Source: Flectobacillus roseus
Lineage (GTDB): Bacteria > Bacteroidota > Bacteroidia > Cytophagales > Spirosomataceae
Assembly (NCBI RefSeq): GCF_030056665.1
Contig: NZ_JASHIG010000084.1
Direction: 5' to 3' (one strand)
Length of the DNA: 5,052 nt
The position numbers and the translations under genes were made by a program. Below, in pieces: positions 1 to 5,052 of this stretch (the first letter of the stretch is position 1; each line of letters opens with the position of its first letter). The notes below the pieces were generated by a model. The model worked only from the letters and a program-made list of their open reading frames with translations. It had not been told where the DNA came from and searched no databases.

Positions 1-566
1 CAGATCCACAGCCGACAAATGCATGTGTATGGAGTGCTAATCAGGTATTAGCGAACACCTCAACCACATGGCGTAATGCAGACTGCGATGGTGATGGTGT
101 ACCAAACTACAAAGAGGTTGCAGGAACAGATAATAACCCAGCAACAGTTTTAGATAATACAAACCCCTTAGATGGATGTAGCTATAATGCAGTGGATCAG
201 GTGTTAGCAAACACGAGTGCAGATTGGAAGTTATTAGATTGTGATAAAGATGGTAATCCAAATGGCACCGATCCAAATCCGAAGACCCCTACTGCTGTAA
301 ATGATTTGTTAACAGCACCTTTTGGTATAGCCTCAACAGTCAATGTATTGTCGAACGATGACTTCCGCGCATCAGCTACCATTAGTCTCTTGAAGACGGG
401 AGGGACAGCGAATGGAATCGTAGTATTTACACCATCAACAGGTATACTTACATATACGCCATCTGCTACAGAGCCAGGGACGAATGTTACTGTCACTTAC
501 CAAGTATGTAATACAGCGGTGACGGCACAAGTATGTGCGAGTGCAACGGTGACGATTAGTGTACCT
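1..566 (+). repeat. Composite repeat unit A (5'-truncated)
   Basis: This is the first visible copy of the shared unit. Its first ten or so residues (GDxDGDGDPD-type) lie outside the window. Sub-repeat 1 runs from the Cys at base 24 (CVW...WRNADCDGDG). Sub-repeat 2 starts near base 177 (GCSYN...WKLLDCDKDG). The Ig-like part is 288-566 (NVLSNDDF, GILTYTP, QVCNTAVT). Every base in A has its unit B counterpart 606 bp downstream over the aligned parts I checked. It has six cysteines, in the same places as B and C. Confidence 0.9.
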
Positions 567-2087
567 GCTGCAGGCGACTTGGATGGCGATGGAGACCCAG
601 ACAATACAGACCCTGCCCCTACAGATGGTTGTGTATGGGGACCGAATCAAGTATTATCAAGTACAACGACGGCATGGAGAAATAGTGACTGTGATGGCGA
701 TGGTGTAACAAACTACAAAGAGGTTACAGGTACAGACAATAACCCAGCTACGACTGCTGATAATACAAACCCATTAGATGGTTGTAGCTATAATGCAGTA
801 GATCAGGTATTGAGTAATACAAGTGTAGCATGGAAATTATTGGATTGTGATAAAGATGGTAATCCAAATGGTACGGATCCAAATCCTAAAGTGCCAACAG
901 CAGTAGCAGATTCGTTTACGGCCAAGTATGGTAGTGCTACAGGCTTTAACATCTTAGCCAATGATGACTTCCGAGCAGGCTTGAATACTTCACTGTCAAA
1001 AACAGGAGGAACTGCCAACGGAACAGTAAGCTTTAACCCATTAACTGGTATTCTTACTTACACGCCTACCTTGGCAGAACGCGGTACGACAGTAACTGTA
1101 ACTTATCAAGTGTGTAACACAGGTGTTACGCCAAATGTATGTGCTAGTGCTACGGTAACCATTACTGTTCCAGTAGATACAGACGCAGATGGAGTACCAG
1201 ATGTTGATGACTTGGATGATGATAATGATGGTATCTTGGATACCGTTGAAAATGCTCAACTGAGTGCAGATACCGATGGAGATGGTATTCCAAACCGCTT
1301 AGATTTAGATAGTGATAACGATGGTATTAATGATGTAGATGAGGCGAATGGTGTAGATGCAGATGGCGATGGTATGGCAGATGGTCTGGTTTCCCCAACA
1401 GGAATTCCATCGACAGCAGGCTTGGGCTTAACTCCACCTGATACTGATAACGATAATAAGCCTAACCCATATGATTTAGATAGTAATAATAATGGAGTTA
1501 CAGACTTAGAAGAAAGTGGTTTGAATCCTAATTTGGATGCGAATGGAGATGGTATTGTAGATTGTACGACGAACTGTGATCCAGATGGAGATGGTATTTT
1601 GACACCAGTAGATGGATTACCAAATGTGTGGAAAGATGCTCTATTACCAGACTTAACACCAACTACGGAGATTAATAGTTTGGAATTCTTAACAGCAGGA
1701 GCATCTCGTGATTTTGTGGTAAATGTGTATGAGATCAACGACAAGCCAAATGTATTAGGTAGCACGATTGGATTTAGAGTTGCGAAGATTTCAGGCTTTA
1801 CGATTACTTACCCATCGACTACAGGAACATCAAATGTATTTGGCGGAACGGCGAACAGTAATAGCGATTGGTCTTTTACAGAAAATGCCAACTTTATTAC
1901 AGTGACAGCTAAGCCGGGTGTTGTGATTCCACAAAATGGGAAGAAGGTCATAGGCTTTACCGTAGCACGTAAGACAGGAGTACCAAGCAACACAAGTCAA
2001 AATATTACAGTAACCATTATCTACGGTTCAGCTGGTGAAGAAAGAGTAAATAACAATACTGTAGAGACGAAAATCACAGCTAACTAA
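1..2087 (+). CDS. Repeat-rich putative surface protein with Ig-like and TSP3-like domains (5'-partial)
   Basis: The frame is open from base 3 to a TAA at 2085-2087, giving 694 visible residues. The start codon lies upstream, and the ATG at 192 is internal because the codons before it continue repeat unit A. Order, counting the codon at base 3 as residue 1: unit A (1-188), unit B (191-390), a TSP3-like Asp-rich stretch (392-548) with about nine DxDxDG-type motifs, and a beta-rich C-terminal domain (549-694) ending in KITAN. The units combine Cys-framed EF-hand-like loops (DCDGDGVxNYKE, DCDKDGNPNGTD) with a Big_9-like Ig domain (NVLSNDD, YTP, VTYQVCNT). Known of these families: calcium-binding rods or stalks of exported proteins. 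Inferred role: extracellular structural or adhesive protein. No catalytic motif is seen, and I recognise no canonical T9SS sorting domain at the end. The gene lies 14 nt upstream of a paralogue, probably in the same operon. The reading frame is certain; the function is not. Confidence 0.93.
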   Translation, partial: DPQPTNACVWSANQVLANTSTTWRNADCDGDGVPNYKEVAGTDNNPATVLDNTNPLDGCSYNAVDQVLANTSADWKLLDCDKDGNPNGTDPNPKTPTAVNDLLTAPFGIASTVNVLSNDDFRASATISLLKTGGTANGIVVFTPSTGILTYTPSATEPGTNVTVTYQVCNTAVTAQVCASATVTISVPAAGDLDGDGDPDNTDPAPTDGCVWGPNQVLSSTTTAWRNSDCDGDGVTNYKEVTGTDNNPATTADNTNPLDGCSYNAVDQVLSNTSVAWKLLDCDKDGNPNGTDPNPKVPTAVADSFTAKYGSATGFNILANDDFRAGLNTSLSKTGGTANGTVSFNPLTGILTYTPTLAERGTTVTVTYQVCNTGVTPNVCASATVTITVPVDTDADGVPDVDDLDDDNDGILDTVENAQLSADTDGDGIPNRLDLDSDNDGINDVDEANGVDADGDGMADGLVSPTGIPSTAGLGLTPPDTDNDNKPNPYDLDSNNNGVTDLEESGLNPNLDANGDGIVDCTTNCDPDGDGILTPVDGLPNVWKDALLPDLTPTTEINSLEFLTAGASRDFVVNVYEINDKPNVLGSTIGFRVAKISGFTITYPSTTGTSNVFGGTANSNSDWSFTENANFITVTAKPGVVIPQNGKKVIGFTVARKTGVPSNTSQNITVTIIYGSAGEERVNNNTVETKITAN
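573..1172 (+). repeat. Composite repeat unit B
   Basis: A complete 200-residue unit opening with GDLDGDGDPDNTDPAP. It holds two Cys-framed sub-repeats (Cys to DC spacing 20 and 21 residues) and an Ig-like domain at 894-1172 ending in TITVP. It is the last unit of the first gene and leads directly into the TSP3-like stretch through VDTDADG. Six cysteines. Confidence 0.92.
1176..1646 (+). other. TSP3-like calcium-binding repeat stretch of the first gene
   Basis: About 157 residues hold a chain of Asp-rich loops: DTDADGVPD, DDDNDGILD, DTDGDGIPN, DSDNDGIND, DADGDGMAD, DTDNDNKPN, DSNNNGVTD, DANGDGIVD and DPDGDGILT. This is the thrombospondin type-3 pattern, in which side-chain carboxylates chelate calcium in a rod-like array. 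The seventh loop has Asn replacing Asp at key positions (DSNNNG), and a lone CTTNC pair sits before the last loop. It links unit B to the C-terminal domain. Confidence 0.85.
1647..2084 (+). other. C-terminal beta-rich domain of the first gene
   Basis: 146 residues from PDLTPTTEI to KITAN, without cysteines. Alternating hydrophobic and polar stretches (RDFVVNVYEIND, GFTITYP, ENANFITVTAKPG, KKVIGFTVARKTG, QNITVTIIYG) suggest a beta sandwich. I recall similar ends, with SDWSFTENANFITVTA-like and PSNTSQNITVTI-like motifs, in Bacteroidota surface proteins that also carry TSP3 repeats, but I cannot name a Pfam family. I do not recognise the usual T9SS C-terminal signal here. Confidence 0.6.
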
Positions 2088-2101
2088 AAAAAGCAAGCAT
2101 T
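2088..2101 (+). promoter_or_regulatory. 14-nt intergenic spacer, A-rich and without Shine-Dalgarno
   Basis: The spacer reads AAAAAGCAAGCATT between TAA and ATG. It holds no GGAGG-like site, no hairpin and no room for a promoter. A-rich leaders without Shine-Dalgarno are usual in Bacteroidota. The tight spacing suggests co-transcription or translational coupling of the two paralogues; a promoter inside the upstream gene cannot be excluded. Confidence 0.6.
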
Positions 2102-2170
2102 ATGAACATTTTGCAAAAAATAGTAATTCTTCTAGTCTGCTTGACACTAGTTAGTGTAAAGATTCAGGCT
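2102..2170 (+). other. Signal peptide of the second gene
   Basis: Residues 1-23 show a short N-region with a Lys at position 6, a hydrophobic core (IVILLVCLTLV) and a polar C-region ending IQA, followed by QD. The Ala-Gln cleavage context is common in Bacteroidota. A Cys sits at position 13 inside the core, but there is no lipobox (L-x-x-C at the cleavage point), so signal peptidase I is more likely than a lipoprotein pathway. Confidence 0.85.
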
Positions 2171-5052
2171 CAAGATGTAAGTATCAATATTATTAATCAA
2201 CCATCCACCGTGACTCAAGGCTCTACCTTGGGTCGGGTGACGGTAGATATTTGTAATAATGATGGCGGTAGCCGCAGTGCTGCGGCGAATAGATTACGTC
2301 CTTTGATTACATTGCCTAGTAGTTTAGTTGGTTCTGTCATACCAATTACGACTACAGGTTGGACTGTACTTCCGATAGATGTCAATAACCCGACTACCTT
2401 ACGTTTTGAAAACACGGTTGCGATTGCTCCCGGAGAGTGTAGTCAAATAGTGATAGGTTATACGGGCGTAAATATTGGAGGTCCCCTAACAGTAACAGGA
2501 ACGTTAGGGTTTAATGGTCCTCAAACGACAGGCAACCTAACTGGGAATGATAACAGTACGACCTCTATTACGGTAATTACTGGGGATACAGATGGAGATG
2601 GAGATCCAGATGTAACAGATCCACAGCCTACAGATCCATGTTCATGGGGAACAGGTCAAGTATTAGCGAATACAACAACAGCTTGGCGTACTGCCGACTG
2701 TGATGGCGATGGAGTGACAAACTATCAAGAAGCAGTAGGGACAGATAATGACCCATTAACGACTGCAGACAACACGAATCCAACAGACGGTTGTAGTTAC
2801 AATACTAGTCAGCAAATGTTAGCAAATACAAGTGCATCATGGAAGTTGTTAGATTGTGATAAGGATGGCAATCCAAATGGTACAGATCCGAATCCTAAGA
2901 CTGCTACGGCGAACAATGATGTGTTGACGGCTATTTATGGGTCAACCAGTACAGTAAATGTATTGAGTAATGATGACTTCTTAGCAGGCGCAAATACGGG
3001 CATTACAAAGACAGGCGGAACCGCAGGTGGCACGGTAAGTTTCAATTTAAGTACAGGTGTGATGAGTTACACACCAACAGCGAGTGAGCCGGGTAGTAGT
3101 GTAACGGTTGTATACCAAGTATGTAATACAGCGGTGACACCACAAGTATGCGCAAGTGCTACAGTAACGATTAGTGTACCGTTAGCGGGCGACCAAGATA
3201 GTGATGGAGATCCAGACAACACTGACCCAGCCCCAAATAATTCATGTGTATGGGGCATCGGTCAAGTGTTGGCGAATACGAGTACCACTTGGCGTAATGC
3301 AGACTGTGATGGTGACGGAGTAACAAACTATAACGAAGCCACAGGCGCAGATGGAAACCCAGCGACGTTAGCAGATAACACAGATCCACTGAGTGCCTGT
3401 AGCTTAAACTTAGGACAAGTAACCTTAGTAGCGACAAGTACAGGCGACTGTGATGGTGATGGTGTAACGAATAAGGATGAGATTAATGGTATTGATGGTA
3501 ATCCATTAACGACTGCAGACAACACGAGTCCAACAGACGGTTGTAGTTACAATACTAGTCAGCAAGTGTTAGCAAATACAAGTGCATCATGGAAGTTGTT
3601 AGATTGTGATAAGGATGGTAATCCAAATGGTACAGATCCGAATCCTAAGACTGCTACGGCGAACAATGATGTGTTGACGGCTACTTATGGGTCAATCAGT
3701 ACAGCAAATGTATTGAGTAATGATGACTTCTTAGCAGGCGCAAATACGGGCATTACAAAGACAGGCGGAACCGCAGGCGGTACAGTAAGTTTCAATGCAA
3801 GTACAGGTGTGTTAAGCTATACACCAACTGTGAGCGAGCCAGGTACAACCGTAACAGTTGTTTACCAAGTGTGTAACACCTTGGTTACACCACAGGTATG
3901 TGCTAATGCAACAGTTACGATAACAGTACCAGCAGCACCACGTTTAAGTATCGCAAAAGCAGCTCCAAGTGGCTCAATAAATGCCTTTGACAACTTTACT
4001 TACACTATTACCGTAAGTAATCTTGGAACTGCAGCTACAACTGGAACGATTACTGTTAAAGATACATTACAAAGTGGCCTAAGCTTTGTATCATCAAGCA
4101 CAGCCACAGGTTGGAGCTGTAGTTCGTCAGGCCAAGTAGTAACATGTACACGAACTAGCAGTATTCCATCAGGAAGCAATAGTAGTTTTAGCTTGACAGT
4201 AACAGCTTTGAGTAACGGTATCTACCAAAACAAAGCTGGCGTGTATGGCGGTGGAGACCCAGTTGCGATTAGCGGAGCAACCGCTGCACAATCTAACAGT
4301 ACGAGCGTATCAGTAGGTCAGTCAGTCGTGAAATTGACTGCGAAAGTATTCTTGCGAGGCGCATACGATACCAATGTAGGATTGATGCTAGATGGCTTAC
4401 GTAGCCAAGGTCTGATTCCATTAGTACAACCTTATGGTAAAGGCTCTTATACTGATATTCCTCACATTGGCGCTGAAGAAGCCACAACTACATCGGTATT
4501 GTCAGTAACTGGCAGTAATGCGATTGTAGACTGGGTATCAGTAGAGTTACGCGATAAGAATAATCCAAGTGTGATTTTGTACAGTCGTTCAGGTTTAGTA
4601 CAACGTGATGGCGAAATCGTAGATGTAGATGGTGTGAGTTGCTTGAGTTTTGTAGGCGCTGTTCCAGAGAGTTATTATGTAACAGTTCGTCACCGTAACC
4701 ACTTGGGAGCCATGACAGCGAATGCGATAGCGCTGACCTCAAGCTGTTCAGCCTTGGTTGATTTTACAAGTTCAAGTTTGAGCTTGTACAAGAAAGCTAC
4801 CACTGATCCAGAATACACGGCTTATCCAACGGTAGACCTAGGTAGTGTCCGAGCATTATGGGGAGGCAATGCCAGTCCAGATCGCTTTGTGATTTACCAA
4901 GGGCCAAACAACGACCGTACTTTTATCGGCAGCGTTGTGTTGACAGATCCAGGTAATACCGAAGGCTTGAACAACTACATGGTAACAGGTTACTTACGAC
5001 CAGATATTAACTTAGATGGTCTGGTAATCTTCCAAGGACCAGGTAACGATGT
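2102..5052 (+). CDS. Secreted repeat protein: signal peptide, Ig-like units, DUF11, HRNHLG C-terminal module (3'-partial)
   Basis: The frame is open from the ATG at 2102 to the window edge (983 codons plus two bases), with no internal stop. The start is supported because it immediately yields a signal peptide: one Lys, a hydrophobic core, and a likely cut after A23 (IQA/QD). It also fits the 14-nt spacing from the upstream stop. Order by residue: N-terminal beta-sandwich-like domain 25-160 (GWTV, APGECSQIVIGYTGVNIGGP); repeat unit C 161-360; repeat unit D 363-610, with an extra 48-residue sub-repeat; DUF11-like domain about 613-740 (FTYTITVSNLG); C-terminal module 744 onward with AIVDWVSVELRD, RHRNHLGAMT and two QGPxND blocks. 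The protein is exported and probably displayed or released as an adhesive or structural molecule (inference). I recall the final module at the ends of Bacteroidota proteins, so the stop is probably not far beyond the window. No enzyme active site is visible. It is a paralogue of the upstream gene through the shared units. Confidence 0.95.
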   Translation, partial: MNILQKIVILLVCLTLVSVKIQAQDVSINIINQPSTVTQGSTLGRVTVDICNNDGGSRSAAANRLRPLITLPSSLVGSVIPITTTGWTVLPIDVNNPTTLRFENTVAIAPGECSQIVIGYTGVNIGGPLTVTGTLGFNGPQTTGNLTGNDNSTTSITVITGDTDGDGDPDVTDPQPTDPCSWGTGQVLANTTTAWRTADCDGDGVTNYQEAVGTDNDPLTTADNTNPTDGCSYNTSQQMLANTSASWKLLDCDKDGNPNGTDPNPKTATANNDVLTAIYGSTSTVNVLSNDDFLAGANTGITKTGGTAGGTVSFNLSTGVMSYTPTASEPGSSVTVVYQVCNTAVTPQVCASATVTISVPLAGDQDSDGDPDNTDPAPNNSCVWGIGQVLANTSTTWRNADCDGDGVTNYNEATGADGNPATLADNTDPLSACSLNLGQVTLVATSTGDCDGDGVTNKDEINGIDGNPLTTADNTSPTDGCSYNTSQQVLANTSASWKLLDCDKDGNPNGTDPNPKTATANNDVLTATYGSISTANVLSNDDFLAGANTGITKTGGTAGGTVSFNASTGVLSYTPTVSEPGTTVTVVYQVCNTLVTPQVCANATVTITVPAAPRLSIAKAAPSGSINAFDNFTYTITVSNLGTAATTGTITVKDTLQSGLSFVSSSTATGWSCSSSGQVVTCTRTSSIPSGSNSSFSLTVTALSNGIYQNKAGVYGGGDPVAISGATAAQSNSTSVSVGQSVVKLTAKVFLRGAYDTNVGLMLDGLRSQGLIPLVQPYGKGSYTDIPHIGAEEATTTSVLSVTGSNAIVDWVSVELRDKNNPSVILYSRSGLVQRDGEIVDVDGVSCLSFVGAVPESYYVTVRHRNHLGAMTANAIALTSSCSALVDFTSSSLSLYKKATTDPEYTAYPTVDLGSVRALWGGNASPDRFVIYQGPNNDRTFIGSVVLTDPGNTEGLNNYMVTGYLRPDINLDGLVIFQGPGND
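2174..2581 (+). other. N-terminal beta-sandwich-like domain of the second gene
   Basis: Residues 25-160 follow the signal peptide. Visible elements are VTVDICNNDGGS, LRPLITLPSSLVG, GWTVLPID, APGECSQIVIGYTGVNIGGPLTVTGTLGFNG and a closing NDNSTTSITV. The pattern (a statement of strength, then GxxxxNDNSxxxxxxV) resembles DUF11/CARDB-type Ig-like domains, though it is not a clean match. Two cysteines (in DICNN and GECSQ) could pair. The first gene may have an equivalent beyond the left edge. Confidence 0.55.
2582..3181 (+). repeat. Composite repeat unit C
   Basis: First unit of the second gene, 200 residues, opening with GDTDGDGDPDVTDPQP and ending TISVP. Sub-repeat 1 runs from the Cys at 2639, sub-repeat 2 from the Cys at 2792 (51-codon period), and the Ig-like domain occupies about 2903-3181. 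DPQP at the front and CNTAVT...TISVP at the back match unit A rather than B or D. Confidence 0.92.
2753..3060 (+). repeat. Near-identical direct repeat, copy 1
   Basis: Compared by eye with 3503-3810, I count 11 differences in 308 positions (about 96% identity). In the next 60 bases identity falls to about 77%, and upstream of 2753 it also falls sharply. The segment spans the end of sub-repeat 1, all of sub-repeat 2 and about half of the Ig-like domain of unit C. Confidence 0.92.
3398..3541 (+). repeat. Extra 48-codon Cys-framed sub-repeat in unit D
   Basis: The segment starts at the Cys codon 3398 (ACSLN) and ends just before the Cys codon 3542 (GCSYN), exactly 144 bp and in frame. It carries CSLNLGQVTL, a shortened Cys-to-DC spacing of 17 residues lacking the usual Trp, then DCDGDGVTNKDE and NPLTTADNTSPTDG. 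It therefore looks like a third, partly degenerate copy of the sub-repeat whose tail resembles unit C's first sub-repeat. It adds one cysteine pair and one EF-hand-like loop. Confidence 0.85.
3503..3810 (+). repeat. Near-identical direct repeat, copy 2
   Basis: Partner of 2753-3060 at an offset of exactly 750 bp, a multiple of three. The offset keeps the reading frame, so recombination between the copies would remove or add 250 codons without breaking the gene (inference). Confidence 0.92.
3938..4318 (+). other. DUF11-like domain
   Basis: Residues about 613-740 open with PRLSIAKAAPSGSINAFDNF and contain FTYTITVSNLGTAATTG, VKDTLQSGLSFVSSS, the pair GWSCSSSGQVVTC, IPSGSNSSFSLTV and the terminal YQNKAGVYGGGD. 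This is the characteristic DUF11 order (YTITVSNxG, then DxLPxGLxFVS, then IxxGxSxxxxxTV, then N-x-A-x-V), an Ig-like repeat common in bacterial surface proteins. It connects the repeat stalk to the C-terminal module. Confidence 0.85.
4331..5052 (+). other. HRNHLG / dockerin-like C-terminal module (3'-truncated)
   Basis: From residue 744: KVFLRGAYDTNVGLMLDGLR, GLIPLVQPY, NAIVDWVSVELRD (806-818), LVQRDGEIVDVDGVS, YYVTVRHRNHLGAMT (858-872), a VDFTSSSLSLY stretch, LWGGNASPDRFVIYQGPNND (919-938) and DINLDGLVIFQGPGND (968-983). The D-x-N-x-D-G string resembles a dockerin or EF-hand calcium loop. From memory this module closes many large Bacteroidota proteins, and its biochemical role is not established to my knowledge. 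The missing 3' part should hold the rest of the second QGPGND block and the stop. Confidence 0.75.
4859..5050 (+). repeat. Internal 45-residue block repeat in the C-terminal module
   Basis: FVIYQGPNND (ending at residue 938) recurs as LVIFQGPGND (ending at 983), 45 residues later. Each is preceded by an Asp-containing turn (NASPDR and DINLDG), and the first is followed by TDPGN and NNYMVTGYL. The second copy is cut by the window edge. Only the second keeps the full D-x-N-x-D-G calcium-type spacing; the first looks degenerate. Confidence 0.65.

Larger units (their letters stand above)
3188..3931 (+). repeat. Composite repeat unit D with an extra sub-repeat
   Basis: A unit of 248 residues opening GDQDSDGDPDNTDPAP and ending TITVP. 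Its first part aligns to unit C at a 606-bp offset and its second part at a 750-bp offset, so 144 bp (48 codons) are extra. The Ig-like domain is about 3653-3931. It has eight cysteines where the other units have six. It leads straight into the DUF11-like domain through AAPRLSIAKA. Confidence 0.92.

Noticed and set aside
192..194. ATG as the start of the first gene
   Set aside because: The same frame is open and codes for a well-matched part of repeat unit A from base 3 onward (CVW...DCDGDGVPNYKE...GCSYN). The ATG falls inside sub-repeat 2, with no signal peptide after it.
1256..1765. 169-codon open frame on the minus strand
   Set aside because: It lies opposite the TSP3-like stretch, where repeated GAT/GGT codons remove stop codons from the complement. 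The translation is low-complexity Ser/Pro/Leu, and the plus-strand frame is clearly coding. The other minus-strand open frames are explained in the same way.
2088..2101. Terminator or internal promoter between the genes
   Set aside because: Fourteen bases with no inverted repeat and no space for -33/-7 elements; nothing supports either signal.
2085..2104. The two genes being one gene split by a stop or sequencing error
   Set aside because: The second frame begins with its own ATG and a good signal peptide right after the spacer, and the first ends with a complete-looking domain. Two genuine genes explain this better than a broken one.
1..3931. CRISPR array, transposon or other mobile-element repeats
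   Set aside because: All repeats are in-frame protein repeats of hundreds of bases without spacers, terminal inverted repeats or transposase genes. Divergence is concentrated at synonymous and conservative sites.
1..5052. Defence system, biosynthetic cluster, RNA gene or enzyme
   Set aside because: Both frames were read through and only structural beta-rich and calcium-loop motifs were found. No nuclease, ATPase, transferase or reverse-transcriptase motifs, and no tRNA- or rRNA-like segment.

Overview
The window is filled by two adjacent plus-strand genes, both cut by the window edges. Each encodes a large, repetitive protein of the secreted or cell-surface type. The style points to Bacteroidota, probably a Cytophagia- or Saprospiria-like free-living bacterium. 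The evidence is threefold: a signal peptide ending in a QAQ-type cleavage site, an A-rich spacer with no Shine-Dalgarno before the second ATG, and domain combinations (Asp-rich TSP3-like repeats, Big_9/cadherin-like Ig domains, DUF11, and a C-terminal module with HRNHLG and dockerin-like D-x-N-x-D-G signatures) that I associate from memory with that phylum. The genus cannot be fixed from the sequence.

Layout. Gene 1 runs from the left edge to 2087 and its 5' end lies outside. It carries two copies (A, B) of a composite unit of about 200 residues, then about 157 residues of TSP3-like Asp-rich repeats, then a 146-residue beta-rich C-terminal domain ending in TAN. A 14-nt spacer follows. Gene 2 runs from 2102 past the right edge. 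It has a signal peptide, an N-terminal beta-sandwich-like domain, two more copies (C, D) of the same unit, a DUF11-like domain and a C-terminal module that is still open at the edge. There is no gene-free stretch over 300 bases, and I see no RNA gene, mobile element, CRISPR array or clear terminator.

The repeat is the main interest. Each unit is [Cys-framed EF-hand-like sub-repeat 1][Cys-framed sub-repeat 2][Big_9-like Ig domain]. The period is exactly 606 bp (202 codons) from A to B and from C to the first part of D. Unit D carries one extra 48-codon sub-repeat. The second parts of C and D are about 96% identical over 308 bp at a 750-bp offset, with a sharp drop on both sides. Diagnostic residues pair A with C and B with D, which suggests that a two-unit block was duplicated between the genes and that C and D were later partly homogenised.

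The two proteins are probably co-transcribed, exported, calcium-stabilised surface or extracellular stalk/adhesin-type paralogues that share a repeat stalk but carry different C-terminal ends. No enzymatic motif is visible in either. A specific function cannot be assigned.
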